A stretch of 64,000 bases of DNA from Pseudopedobacter sp965218985. Its GTDB lineage: Bacteria > Bacteroidota > Bacteroidia > Sphingobacteriales > Sphingobacteriaceae. Within the stretch, counting starts at the first letter, position 1. Each line of letters begins with the position of its first letter. Below the pieces are notes generated by a model. That model saw nothing but the letters and a program-made list of their open reading frames with translations, was not told where the DNA came from and did no database searches. The position numbers were made by a program, and so were the translations under genes. The DNA lies in contig CBDCMP010000007.1 in assembly GCA_965218985.1 (NCBI GenBank), forward strand, positions 1,426,001-1,490,000. Reading direction: 5' to 3'. Positions 53,172-61,764 of this stretch are shown here, piece after piece.

Positions 53172-56100
53172 TCAACCTCTTGTTCTTTCATCTCCTTCAT
53201 CATCCCATCCGCATCTTCAAAATTGCTTCTTACAAAATTACACCAGGTGCAATCGGCTTTCCCACAACCTTGAGTGAACTCCATATTTTTAATTTTCCTA
53301 TAAGTCTCCTCAATCTGTGCTTTCACAAAATCATACGCTTCAGGTGTGATATAAATCTGGTGTTTCATATATTCGTTTTTTACCGGCTCAATAAAATCAA
53401 ACTCGGTACTTACCACCTCCCAATCTCTACGGGCATCGCTATCTACCAAAATTTTATAAAACACGCCTTGTCGCCAATAATCGCCACCTAGGGGATTTTT
53501 TTCATTCGGCTCCACAAACTTGGCTTTGGCATGGTCATAGCTTCCGGTTTTATAATCTACCACATTAGCCTGCCTACCTTTGAACTCTAATTTATCAATC
53601 ACCCCTTTGATAGGTACTCCATTCACCTCCACATTTTTTATGGCATATTCTGTAGCCGTGACTTTCTCCCAGCTATTGATGTATTTTATATAATATTCCG
53701 GAAGAATCTTCTCTCCATAATCCATCCGTCTTTTAAACTGTTCTTCCGTGAAAGCCTCCCGGTTACGCTCCATATACCATCTGAAATCTGAAAGAAACTG
53801 GGGTAAACCGTGAAACTGGTTATTGTTATCCATCAGTGAACGGAATAGTCTATTGAGTGCCCAATGCACTGCTGAACCAAATGTTAAAGTGTCACTTTTT
53901 CCACTCGGCACCTGAATGAGATTCTGGAAGTAAAACTTTAACGGACAATCCAAGTAATTGTTCAGATGCGTTACACTGAGTGCGTAATTCTCTAATAAAT
54001 GCTGCACATAATTTTCATCAATCAAACCGATGGAAGGTTTGTCTTCTTCAGAGAACTGGAGGATAAAGAAATCCGTTAAAACATCCATGTCTACCTCTCT
54101 CTTTGCAATCTGTAAATCAGTTGCAGCTAAAATCTCCCCGATGAAAACAGTGGGTTCCAGTATTTTCCCTTTGGTATCTTCTTCAGGGAAAGAGATTTTC
54201 AAATGTTTCTTCGCTCTGGTTAAAGCCACATAAAATAAACGGCGAAGCTCTTCGAAATTCTCATCATCAATAACCGCAATTCCCGGGAAAACATTATCAG
54301 GCAGCTTGTACTGTCCGCTGCTGTTTTTTCTTTTCTTCTCCCAAACATTTGTGGTAGAGCCAATGAGGTACACATATTCAAACTCTAGGCCTTTAGAACC
54401 GTGGCAGGTTAAAAAGTTGACACCTTTCTCATTGAAAATGTTTTGATGCAGATCCAGTGATAAATCATTCTGCGCTAGCAAGTCCAGTAAATTAACGAAT
54501 TCTTTTAAATGCAAATCTGGTTTTTTGCGACTTTCTTCTTTCAGGAAATTAAAGATGGAGGAGAGCACCTGCATCAGCCAGGTTTTCTCGGGCGATTTTA
54601 AAACATAAGCTAAAATCCCACCCCGGACCAGGATTTTCTCAAAAAGCATCTGGAGCGTGAGGTTATTTGCCTCCTTGATCCAGAACTCTAAATCATCACT
54701 CAGTCGTTTGATATGGATACTGCTTTCGCTATCAAACAAACTTTGTTGTGGCCTTGCGGCGATTTCATGAATCTTTCTTCTGAGCGAGGTTTTGTCTGAG
54801 CGACTGCCACGGTTAAAATTATTCACCTCCACACTAATCTTCGCCGCATCCATCGGAGCTATCTTATAAAAATCGTAATGCATGATTTGAAAGAGCAATT
54901 CGTCTCCGCTATAAGGAAATTCATTCTCTAAAGCCAGATAGCTTAATAGGTTGATGATCTTCTTCCCGAAAGGTTCCTTTAAAATATTCACTTTCCTTTT
55001 GGTGTTCACCGGAATGCCTTTAATCTGGAAAAATCTCGCCAGCTCCTCGCCTGATTTATGCTCCTTATAAATCACGGCAATCTCTTCAGGCCTAACTCCT
55101 TCTTTAATGATGTTGCCTTCCCTGTCTCTCTTCTCCATCAGTTCATCAATTTCTCGTGTGATGGCTGCGAACTCATGAAACTGGGTTTGATAAGCATTGA
55201 TTTGCGGTTGGATGTTGACGCTTTGCAAAACGCTGTTGCTGGACGAAAGGATTTTACTCAAGCCCGGCAATTGAATCCGCTCCTTATTGCTTGCTATCAA
55301 AAATCTGGCAACATCCAGAATAGGTTGAGTTGAACGGTAATTATCTGTCAGCATCACCCGATACAAATCTCTTTCATACTGGGAGTTGTAGGCTTCGATG
55401 TTGGCGATGTTGGCTCCCTGAAAACGAAAGATAGATTGATCATCATCTCCAACCACAAAAATATTCGGCTGGTCCCAATAGCTGATGAGAGAATGAATCA
55501 GCTCATTTTGCGAACCGCTGGTGTCCTGATATTCGTCCACCAAAATATATTGATAACGCTCCTGGTAGTTTAATAAAAATTGCTCGTCATTTTTAAAAGC
55601 ATCCAACACCCATAAAATCATGTCATCAAAATCGTACCGACTGGCATCTCGCATCATCTGCTGATATTTTGGGAACTCGGCAACGGCAGCTTTCAATTTC
55701 AACATGTTCTCCTGTAAATCTGCAAACTTCGGTTTAAAATCTCCCGCAGCTTTATCTCGATATTTTTTGGCGTATTTATAAGTGGAGTAGTAAGGCGAAT
55801 CCGGTTCGCAGCAGCTCACATGAGCTAAAAACTCATCTGTTTTTTGGATGATGTAAGCCGCCGACCAATCCTCCTTTTTCATTACGGAGAAAAGATGTTG
55901 TAAGCGTCGCACCTCATAATACACATCTCCCCTGAAACGCTTCAACGGATGATCTTTATCAAAACTATCCACCAAATCCCTGAACAATTCCATGCGCTCC
56001 AGATCAGAGATGGCATCCAGCTCCAACTTTCCAAAATAATCTAAATTTTCCTGGATGATGTCATTACAAAAAGCATGGAAAGTGTAGATGTTCACCCGGT

Positions 56101-56374
56101 AGGCCTCAGGCCCGATGAAATCAAAAAGCCTTTTGCGCATCGCTACCGCACCTGCATCGGTATAAGTTAGGCAAAGGATATTTTGCGGTTGTGTGTCGGT
56201 TTTCAAAAGTATATTCCCTATCCTCGCAGCAAGAATCTGTGTTTTACCAGTTCCCGGCCCGGCAATCACCAAAACAGGTCCATCAATTTGATTGACTGCC
56301 TTCAGCTGATTTTCGTTCAGCTTATTGATGGCTTCTAAGAAATTCTGATTGTATTTTGCTAGGTCATGCTGCAT
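53168..56374 (-). CDS. UvrD/PcrA-family DNA helicase with C-terminal RecB-like nuclease and Fe-S cysteines
   Basis: A 1068-residue superfamily 1 helicase-nuclease. Walker A is GPGTGKT at residues 39-45; Walker B ILVDEYQDTS and the NYRSTQPIL and VALTRAKKHL motifs mark a UvrD-type motor. The C-terminal part (about 830-1068) is a PD-(D/E)XK nuclease domain: GVIDKLEF and VDYKTGSYD supply Asp, Asp and Lys. Four cysteines (YLDCPLKFYF, then CGKADCTWC near the end) are arranged as in AddB/Cas4-type iron-sulfur nucleases. It is a single-chain repair or defence nuclease candidate. The first 38 codons recur at 60396-60515, across an island. Confidence 0.92.
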   Translation of the reverse strand: MQHDLAKYNQNFLEAINKLNENQLKAVNQIDGPVLVIAGPGTGKTQILAARIGNILLKTDTQPQNILCLTYTDAGAVAMRKRLFDFIGPEAYRVNIYTFHAFCNDIIQENLDYFGKLELDAISDLERMELFRDLVDSFDKDHPLKRFRGDVYYEVRRLQHLFSVMKKEDWSAAYIIQKTDEFLAHVSCCEPDSPYYSTYKYAKKYRDKAAGDFKPKFADLQENMLKLKAAVAEFPKYQQMMRDASRYDFDDMILWVLDAFKNDEQFLLNYQERYQYILVDEYQDTSGSQNELIHSLISYWDQPNIFVVGDDDQSIFRFQGANIANIEAYNSQYERDLYRVMLTDNYRSTQPILDVARFLIASNKERIQLPGLSKILSSSNSVLQSVNIQPQINAYQTQFHEFAAITREIDELMEKRDREGNIIKEGVRPEEIAVIYKEHKSGEELARFFQIKGIPVNTKRKVNILKEPFGKKIINLLSYLALENEFPYSGDELLFQIMHYDFYKIAPMDAAKISVEVNNFNRGSRSDKTSLRRKIHEIAARPQQSLFDSESSIHIKRLSDDLEFWIKEANNLTLQMLFEKILVRGGILAYVLKSPEKTWLMQVLSSIFNFLKEESRKKPDLHLKEFVNLLDLLAQNDLSLDLHQNIFNEKGVNFLTCHGSKGLEFEYVYLIGSTTNVWEKKRKNSSGQYKLPDNVFPGIAVIDDENFEELRRLFYVALTRAKKHLKISFPEEDTKGKILEPTVFIGEILAATDLQIAKREVDMDVLTDFFILQFSEEDKPSIGLIDENYVQHLLENYALSVTHLNNYLDCPLKFYFQNLIQVPSGKSDTLTFGSAVHWALNRLFRSLMDNNNQFHGLPQFLSDFRWYMERNREAFTEEQFKRRMDYGEKILPEYYIKYINSWEKVTATEYAIKNVEVNGVPIKGVIDKLEFKGRQANVVDYKTGSYDHAKAKFVEPNEKNPLGGDYWRQGVFYKILVDSDARRDWEVVSTEFDFIEPVKNEYMKHQIYITPEAYDFVKAQIEETYRKIKNMEFTQGCGKADCTWCNFVRSNFEDADGMMKEMKEQEVD
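56262..56364. repeat. 103-bp direct repeat, left copy (inside the helicase 5' end)
   Basis: This segment of the helicase gene is identical, base for base, to 60403-60505, with an offset of 4141 bp. Past the end of the block both copies continue with weaker similarity through the ATG and into upstream DNA (the ATAAAGGTAA phrase is shared). Confidence 0.97.
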
Positions 56375-56614
56375 AAAATAAAGGTAAGGATTTATTGATT
56401 TTCAATAGAATCTTAATCAGATAAACAATCAATTTGATAAAAGATCATTTTTTATTTTGATGTAATTTGTATTTTACGAGCAGAAAACTTTTTAAATCAA
56501 AATTCATTTAAATTCTTTCTTGAATGTTATTGATTTTAAAACCCTTTATGAATCTTTAAAAATTCACAAAAACCTATAATTTTGTTTAGGACTTATTGGA
56601 CTAATCAAACCAAA
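56375..56614. other. AT-rich region between the helicase and the O-antigen-ligase-like gene
   Basis: A 240-base divergent intergenic region. On the minus side a TACCTTTA element (near TAnnTTTG) lies just before the helicase start and is conserved in the duplicate copy. On the plus side a TAnnTTTG match lies at 56577-56584. No trace of a missing N-terminal part of the plus-strand gene could be seen. Confidence 0.5.
56577..56584 (+). promoter_or_regulatory. Candidate -7 element for the O-antigen-ligase-like gene
   Basis: TAATTTTG matches TAnnTTTG and lies 30 bases before the ATG at 56615. It implies transcription starts near 56591, so a TTG at 56582 is not the start codon. Confidence 0.4.
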
Positions 56615-57832
56615 ATGATACATAAGGTAAAGTGGATTAAATTATATTTTATTTATGGTTCACTTTGTTTTATGCTATCATTTTATTTTGGAAGTAGAGC
56701 CTTCATGATTGGGACTTTAGCGGGTATATTCTTTTTATTTTTTCATGAATTAAACTTCAAAACATTTAAACTGAAATTTTGGATTTCATCTATTTTAATA
56801 TTATTTGCAGTTTACTTGACTGTTTTCTTTAAACAAGACTCGTCTTTAGGACGGTTGCTCATCTATAAAATCTCGTTCAACATCTATCAAAATCATTGGT
56901 TGCAAGGATTAGGTTTCGGTAATTTCAAAAATGCTTATCTAATGTATCAGGCTGATTATTTTAGGATGGGAGGCTATTCAACAAAAGAGCTGCTCTTGGC
57001 AGACAATACTTATTTCGCCTTTAATGATTATTTCCAATGGATTATTGAAACAGGTTTGACTGGTACTTTGATTTTGATATTATTTGTCATAGGTTTATTT
57101 AGACTCATCCAAAAAAATCTTATTGACCAAGATTCGATTATCATAAAAATTGCAGTTTTAAACTTAATTATGATAAGTGTAGCCGCAATTTTTATCCATG
57201 TTTTTGAAAGGGCTTTTTTTCAACTTATCTTTTTAATCTCTTTGTACTTGATCTCTTTTAGTTTAGTAAAAAATAAAATTGTGTTGAATGGAACACTAGT
57301 AATAGCAATGCTATTCTTCGTCTATATTCATTGGGGATATAAAATGGTTTATTATAAAGACCTGAAAGATTTTAGACAAGCTAAAGAACAATTCTACATG
57401 GGTTATAGAAGCCAATCAATGAATAAGTTTGATGAACTTTATAAGAAACTCTATGATCATGAAGAGTTCTTATACACCTATGCTGATTTGACCTTTAATA
57501 ATATGAACTATAAAAAAGCTGCTATTTTGTATTACAAATTGTTTAATAAAAGGAAAAGTAATAAAATTGCTTTAAGACTGGCAAGTAGTTTAGATACAAT
57601 CGGCTACAACAAAAATAAGGTGGAATCTTGGTATAAACTGACAGTGTTAATGGTCCCTAACAGATTTTTACCCAGGGAAGCATTATTTAATTTTTATGTT
57701 AAAATGGGGGAACAAAAAAAAGCAGAAAGAGAGGCATCAATTATACTTGCATTACCAGTAAAAATTCCTTCTAAAGAAATAGATTTAGTACGGTACCGCG
57801 TTACCAAAAAATTAATTGAAATTAAAAATTGA
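56615..57832 (+). CDS. Short O-antigen ligase/Wzy_C-like membrane protein with TPR-like tail
   Basis: A 405-residue membrane protein that resembles only the C-terminal half of O-antigen ligase/polymerase proteins. After three helices (from KLYFIYGSLCFMLSFYFGS), a loop contains GRLLIYKISFNIYQNHWLQG, GLGFGNFKNAYLMYQADYF and LADNTYFAFNDYFQWIIETG, which are Wzy_C (PF04932) signatures. Four more helices follow, then a hydrophilic helical region (about 270-405) with TPR-like pairs. Full members usually have ten or more helices, so the N-terminal part is missing or lost. Low GC and position in the island suggest acquisition. Substrate and activity unknown. Confidence 0.65.
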   Translation: MIHKVKWIKLYFIYGSLCFMLSFYFGSRAFMIGTLAGIFFLFFHELNFKTFKLKFWISSILILFAVYLTVFFKQDSSLGRLLIYKISFNIYQNHWLQGLGFGNFKNAYLMYQADYFRMGGYSTKELLLADNTYFAFNDYFQWIIETGLTGTLILILFVIGLFRLIQKNLIDQDSIIIKIAVLNLIMISVAAIFIHVFERAFFQLIFLISLYLISFSLVKNKIVLNGTLVIAMLFFVYIHWGYKMVYYKDLKDFRQAKEQFYMGYRSQSMNKFDELYKKLYDHEEFLYTYADLTFNNMNYKKAAILYYKLFNKRKSNKIALRLASSLDTIGYNKNKVESWYKLTVLMVPNRFLPREALFNFYVKMGEQKKAEREASIILALPVKIPSKEIDLVRYRVTKKLIEIKN

Positions 57833-57887
57833 TTATTTAATTCTTTGTTTTAACTTTAAGTAATTTTTTATTCTTAACTAATTACTT

Positions 57888-59264
57888 ATGAAAAAAAAAC
57901 TACGCTATTTTTTCTCTGCTTTCTTTATTTTGATAATTTGTTTTGGCTTATTAAATTCATGCCAAAGAGATAATTTAGAAAATGATTTAGAAAAATCTTT
58001 TGTAAAGGACACCGGATTTACAGTGGCAAAAGCCCGGGCTTACCATAGCTCCCATTTTTCTAAGAATTTCATTCTCAGCTCTAGCTTAAAAACTATGAAT
58101 GATAAAACTGGTAAGAAATCTAGACTGGCTGGCATTCATAAGATTTGGTGGTCTATGGGGAAAAGCTTTCATAACGGTAGTTTAGAAATGGTGGAAGCAC
58201 CCATCTATATTGAAAAACGTACCATTACGGCTTACGGATTTGGTGGCACCTCACATCCGGAGATTCCTGATATTGCAGTTGCAAGGGCAGCTTTTATGCG
58301 CTATGTTATTTTCAAAAGAAAGAATGGCACTGTTGACAGGCGTATCCTTACCTATATGCCCAATAAGGATTACATCGCTAAGTATGGAATGGATGCGAGC
58401 AAAAACAGTATAGGCCATTTGGAAAAAAACTTCAGTGGCTATATAGAATTTACCAGCAGTGACTTTAAAAAGAGATTGTTTTTATTGCAAATTGAATCTG
58501 GTAAGATAAAAAGAAAGATTTATTTAGATGCTTTACCAAATTCCAGAAGTGTTTCTAATATTAAAGAACAAAATAAATCCAATATAAAGACCTTAGATGA
58601 ATGCCCTCCAGACTGCTACCCGAATTATGAAATGCAGTGCCATCCTGAAGCGAACCAAGAAGCCACCGGTGGCTATGAAATGGACTGTGGTGAAGAGCAG
58701 GTAGAAGATGATTGTTACGCTAACGGTTGCGCAGGAGAAGACCCTAACAACGGCTACGGTGATCCCTGCAATGGATCTGATGCTTACGCAATTCCTGAAT
58801 GTGATTTTTTACCTAGTGATCCTCCGACAGAAGAAATCCCAGAAAAAACATATGTTACTGAGACTATACCGATAACACCACCTGATGTTGCATTAGATGA
58901 TGAAGATTACGAGACTGTTTATAATTCTTCAACTAACATAACACTTCCCCCGTTCACTCCAGTTCAGCTTAAAATTAAGCCTACTTTTTATCTTGTTACA
59001 CGTGAATATCCAGGTGGAATAATCACTGCTGTTGATCAACATAATCTAGAAGTCGACCCAGTATATTCATATTATGTTGACAAGTATGGACGAAGTGCTA
59101 CTAGATATGCACAACTTCAATTTCAAACATATGGTTATACATTACCTACGCCTTATACTGTAACAGCTTGGTGGAGTTGTAATTTATATAGAAGATATAC
59201 ATGGGCAGGAGTACCAGATTCAAGAACTATCAATACCCCTTATAATTATACAACAAGCCACTAA
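57888..59264 (+). CDS. Unknown lipoprotein with an eight-cysteine segment
   Basis: A 458-residue lipoprotein with signal MKKKLRYFFSAFFILIICFG and lipobox LNSC25. The N-terminal half (about 30-230) has no recognisable family. Residues 239-305 hold eight cysteines in an acidic, glycine- and asparagine-rich stretch (DECPPDC, MQC, MDC, DDCYANGC, DPC, PEC), which looks like a disulfide or metal-binding module. A Pro/Thr/Glu-rich linker then leads to a Tyr-rich C-terminal part with several Tyr/Thr repeats (YSYYVDKYGRSATRY). No function is proposed. It lies 55 bases after the ligase-like gene. Confidence 0.6.
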   Translation: MKKKLRYFFSAFFILIICFGLLNSCQRDNLENDLEKSFVKDTGFTVAKARAYHSSHFSKNFILSSSLKTMNDKTGKKSRLAGIHKIWWSMGKSFHNGSLEMVEAPIYIEKRTITAYGFGGTSHPEIPDIAVARAAFMRYVIFKRKNGTVDRRILTYMPNKDYIAKYGMDASKNSIGHLEKNFSGYIEFTSSDFKKRLFLLQIESGKIKRKIYLDALPNSRSVSNIKEQNKSNIKTLDECPPDCYPNYEMQCHPEANQEATGGYEMDCGEEQVEDDCYANGCAGEDPNNGYGDPCNGSDAYAIPECDFLPSDPPTEEIPEKTYVTETIPITPPDVALDDEDYETVYNSSTNITLPPFTPVQLKIKPTFYLVTREYPGGIITAVDQHNLEVDPVYSYYVDKYGRSATRYAQLQFQTYGYTLPTPYTVTAWWSCNLYRRYTWAGVPDSRTINTPYNYTTSH

Positions 59265-59306
59265 TCCTGAATAGGAAATAAACATTTTTGGCAAAGAGAA
59301 ACTATA

Positions 59307-59516
59307 ATGAGTAATAAAAGAAAAACTGATAAAGCAAAAGGCACTTCAGAAAGTACTTCTAGAAATGATGACTTAAGTCCTATTCCTAACCAATCAGATC
59401 CATACAATGATGAAAAGCAGAAAGCGAATTCTATTGTTGAAAAGATTTTAATTTTCCCACCGCCTCCTGAACTCTTTGATGAGGATTACGAATTGGATAT
59501 GGAAGATGATGACTAA
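59307..59516 (+). CDS. Small acidic protein of unknown function
   Basis: A 69-residue soluble protein. The N-terminal half is Lys/Ser/Thr-rich (TDKAKGTSESTSRNDD) and the C-terminal end is strongly acidic (DEDYELDMEDDD), after PPPPELF. No signal peptide and no known family. It lies 42 bases after the cysteine-rich lipoprotein and on the same strand. Confidence 0.5.
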   Translation: MSNKRKTDKAKGTSESTSRNDDLSPIPNQSDPYNDEKQKANSIVEKILIFPPPPELFDEDYELDMEDDD

Positions 59517-59533
59517 TTTTTCTGTTATTTTAA

Positions 59534-59647
59534 ATGTTTAAATCTATTTTGGCATTATATGGTTATACAGCCATCAGGTTAAGCAAACAAGTGACTCCTA
59601 TCAAGCAGGAAATAGCGGTACTAATTGTAATTAATGATGAGATTTGA
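59534..59647 (+). CDS. Possible 37-residue small protein
   Basis: A frame from ATG 59534 to TGA 59647 encodes MFKSILALYGYTAIRLSKQV and 17 more residues, mostly hydrophobic at the ends. It lies 17 bases after the acidic gene and may be a chance frame in low-GC DNA. No family known. Confidence 0.2.
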   Translation: MFKSILALYGYTAIRLSKQVTPIKQEIAVLIVINDEI

Positions 59648-59756
59648 TAAAATTATTTACTCTATATCCGTAATTTGCCATAATGTAATAAAAAAAATGA
59701 TTTTTTCATTGTACCATACTCCCTGCAGTGCAGTTTTTTTCTATAAACTAAATTTC

Positions 59757-60212
59757 ATGAGCTATTTTTTTGAGTTATTAAAAAATAACGCAATTTTTTT
59801 TTCGATTATTATCAGCGGTAATTTTTCTGGCATAGACAATAGTCAATTGATTGGAGTGGATCATTTTTTTCCTACAGATTCCGGTTTATTTATATCTAAA
59901 TATTCTTTTGGAGAAAATAATTTTAGCAATGTGACGGTAATCCTGCACAAAGAACTAGGAACAGTTATATCATTACAAACCTCCGATTCAAAATATTTTG
60001 AACATCCAGAATATTATTTTGGAAAAGCATCTGAAGAACAAATCAGAAATCCTTACGAGATGGATGGAGAAATAGTTAAAAGGTCAAAAAAGAAATTAGG
60101 AAAATTTAAACAATTCGGCAAATTGATTGATGTCACTATTTTTAAATCTAGTAGCTATGGTTATGATATCAGCTTAAAAATAACTGAGGATGCAACCAAC
60201 GAAACAAATTAG
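59757..60212 (+). CDS. Unknown protein, probably exported
   Basis: A 151-residue protein from the ATG at 59757 (MSYFFELLKNNAIFFSIIIS), which gives a hydrophobic signal-like segment; in-frame ATGs at 59634, 59637 and 59697 would make a longer form with an extra hydrophobic stretch. The C-terminal part is basic (KRSKKKLGKFKQFGK). No recognised domain. Last gene of the island before the duplicated helicase fragment. Confidence 0.45.
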   Translation: MSYFFELLKNNAIFFSIIISGNFSGIDNSQLIGVDHFFPTDSGLFISKYSFGENNFSNVTVILHKELGTVISLQTSDSKYFEHPEYYFGKASEEQIRNPYEMDGEIVKRSKKKLGKFKQFGKLIDVTIFKSSSYGYDISLKITEDATNETN

Positions 60213-60251
60213 TTTTGCATGTGCCAATATCGGCTGCTCTGTACACCCGCA

Positions 60252-60350
60252 ATGAATGTCTTAATGGGTTTAGGGATTGCTTTTTTAACGCCATTGATTA
60301 TTGCACTCCTGCAGAGCTTGGTTCCTCTTAATTCTGCGATAGCTATTTAA
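60252..60350 (+). CDS. Possible 32-residue hydrophobic peptide
   Basis: A short frame (MNVLMGLGIAFLTPLIIALL then QSLVPLNSAIAI) ends 52 bases before the helicase repeat. It is hydrophobic and could be a decayed membrane-protein piece or a chance frame. Confidence 0.15.
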   Translation: MNVLMGLGIAFLTPLIIALLQSLVPLNSAIAI

Positions 60351-60395
60351 CAATCTTTTTAATTATTAACAACAACTATTTTTGACCACGTTACC

Positions 60396-60515
60396 TTAAT
60401 TTGCAATCACCAAAACAGGTCCATCAATTTGATTGACTGCCTTCAGCTGATTTTCGTTCAGCTTATTGATGGCTTCTAAGAAATTCTGATTGTATTTTGC
60501 TAGGTGATTCTGCAT
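60396..60515 (-). pseudogene. Duplicated 5' fragment of the helicase gene (39 codons)
   Basis: From ATG 60515 the minus strand reads MQNHLAKYNQNFLEAINKLN, continues with the helicase sequence to ...VLVIA, then has Asn and a stop at 60396. It matches residues 1-38 of the intact helicase with changes at positions 3 and 4, and stops just before the Walker A motif. The central 103 bp (60403-60505) is identical to 56262-56364. This is the right-hand direct repeat flanking the island. Confidence 0.95.
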
Positions 60516-60705
60516 AGCTATAAAGGTAATCATTAGCCATTAATTGAGAAGGTTTAAATAGAATCAACCATACTGTTTGGTTAGATACAAACACAAATTG
60601 GAAACCCTAGCTGTTCCCATCTTGAAATCGACATTTTGTATTGATTATACCAAAGGAGTTATATGATGCTCTTTTAACCGATATGCGCTGCAGTTGATCA
60701 GCACA

Positions 60706-60737
60706 ATTGAACGATAAACAAACCATCCATATTTTTG
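60706..60737 (+). promoter_or_regulatory. Candidate promoter of the MerR-B12 regulator gene
   Basis: TATTTTTG at 60730-60737 is an exact TAnnTTTG match, with TTG at 60707-60709 separated by 20 bp, the best -33/-7 pair in the window. The start codon follows 25 (GTG 60763) or 49 (GTG 60787) bases later. Confidence 0.55.
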
Positions 60738-60762
60738 TTACAAAACTCAGGCATCGGATATT

Positions 60763-61689
60763 GTGCAGATTGATAATTCAACTAAAGTGAAAAAATTCTC
60801 CATCAGCGATATTGAAAATTTAACTGGAATTAAAGCTCATACCATCAGGGTTTGGGAACAACGCTATAATTTTTTTACCACCAAACGTACAGAAACCAAT
60901 ATCAGGTATTATGGAGATGCTGATTTATGCATGTTTTTGAACATCGCCACCTTGAATGAAAATGGCTATAAGATATCCAAAATATCCAAAATGGAGATGG
61001 AAGAGATCAACAGGCTGGTAAAAAGTTTGAAGGAGGACCACTATAATTTAAATGTTCAGGTACAGATGCTCTTTAACGCCACCTTAAAAATGGATGAGTT
61101 GGAGTTTGATGAAATATTGAACGGTTGTATAGCTGACCTGGGTATGGAATCAGCGATGAACGATATCATTTTCCCTTTTATGAGAAAAGTAGGTTTTATG
61201 TGGCAGGTGGGAACTATCAATCCTGCACATGAACATTTCGCAGCACACAAAATTGCACAAAAAATCATTCATGCCACTCATCAGCTGAGCAAAAGTTCAA
61301 AACCTGAAGGGAAAAAATACCTGCTTTTTTTACCACAGGATGAACATCATGAAATAGGGTTGCTTTTTGCACAATATGTGCTAAAAATGAATGGTCAGCA
61401 AACGCTTTATTTAGGGCAGAATTTACCTTATGATACTTTAGAAGAAGTGGTTGATTATTATGAACCCGATTATGCGTTTACCGTGATCACTACCCCCAAT
61501 CATGAGAAAAATGTAGAAAACATCATCAAAAAACTAAAAGAGAACATTGCGGACACCCCGCTGATTCTGGCCGGAAGTCAAATTTCAATGAGTGATATCC
61601 GGGAGCAGGAGAACACCATATTCATTAAAAACATCATCGAGTTTACGAAGGTGATACACAAACTCAATTTCTCCACTGAATGCTTTTAA
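60763..61689 (+). CDS. MerR-family regulator with B12-binding domain (CarH/LitR-like)
   Basis: A 308-residue regulator: an N-terminal MerR helix-turn-helix (FSISDIENLTGIKAHTIRVW, with RYY after the wing), a helical bundle with the Wx9EH motif (WQVGTINPAHEH) and a Rossmann-type cobalamin domain. The B12 histidine lies in EHHEIG, an ExHxxG variant of the DxHxxG signature. CarH-type proteins bind adenosylcobalamin in the dark and release DNA in light, often controlling carotenoid genes. No ATG is in frame; GTG 60763 or GTG 60787 starts are possible. The carotenoid operon is 56 kb away, so its target is unknown. Confidence 0.9.
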   Translation: MQIDNSTKVKKFSISDIENLTGIKAHTIRVWEQRYNFFTTKRTETNIRYYGDADLCMFLNIATLNENGYKISKISKMEMEEINRLVKSLKEDHYNLNVQVQMLFNATLKMDELEFDEILNGCIADLGMESAMNDIIFPFMRKVGFMWQVGTINPAHEHFAAHKIAQKIIHATHQLSKSSKPEGKKYLLFLPQDEHHEIGLLFAQYVLKMNGQQTLYLGQNLPYDTLEEVVDYYEPDYAFTVITTPNHEKNVENIIKKLKENIADTPLILAGSQISMSDIREQENTIFIKNIIEFTKVIHKLNFSTECF

Positions 61690-61731
61690 ATTTATTACCA
61701 TGTTATTTAATGGTTTACGAACCTATTTTTT

Positions 61732-61739
61732 TACTTTTG
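61732..61739 (+). promoter_or_regulatory. Candidate -7 element for sucA
   Basis: TACTTTTG is an exact TAnnTTTG match, 25 bases before the sucA ATG. No clear -33 element. Confidence 0.45.
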
Positions 61740-61764
61740 TAGCTCAATAAAGATTAAGTTTTTG

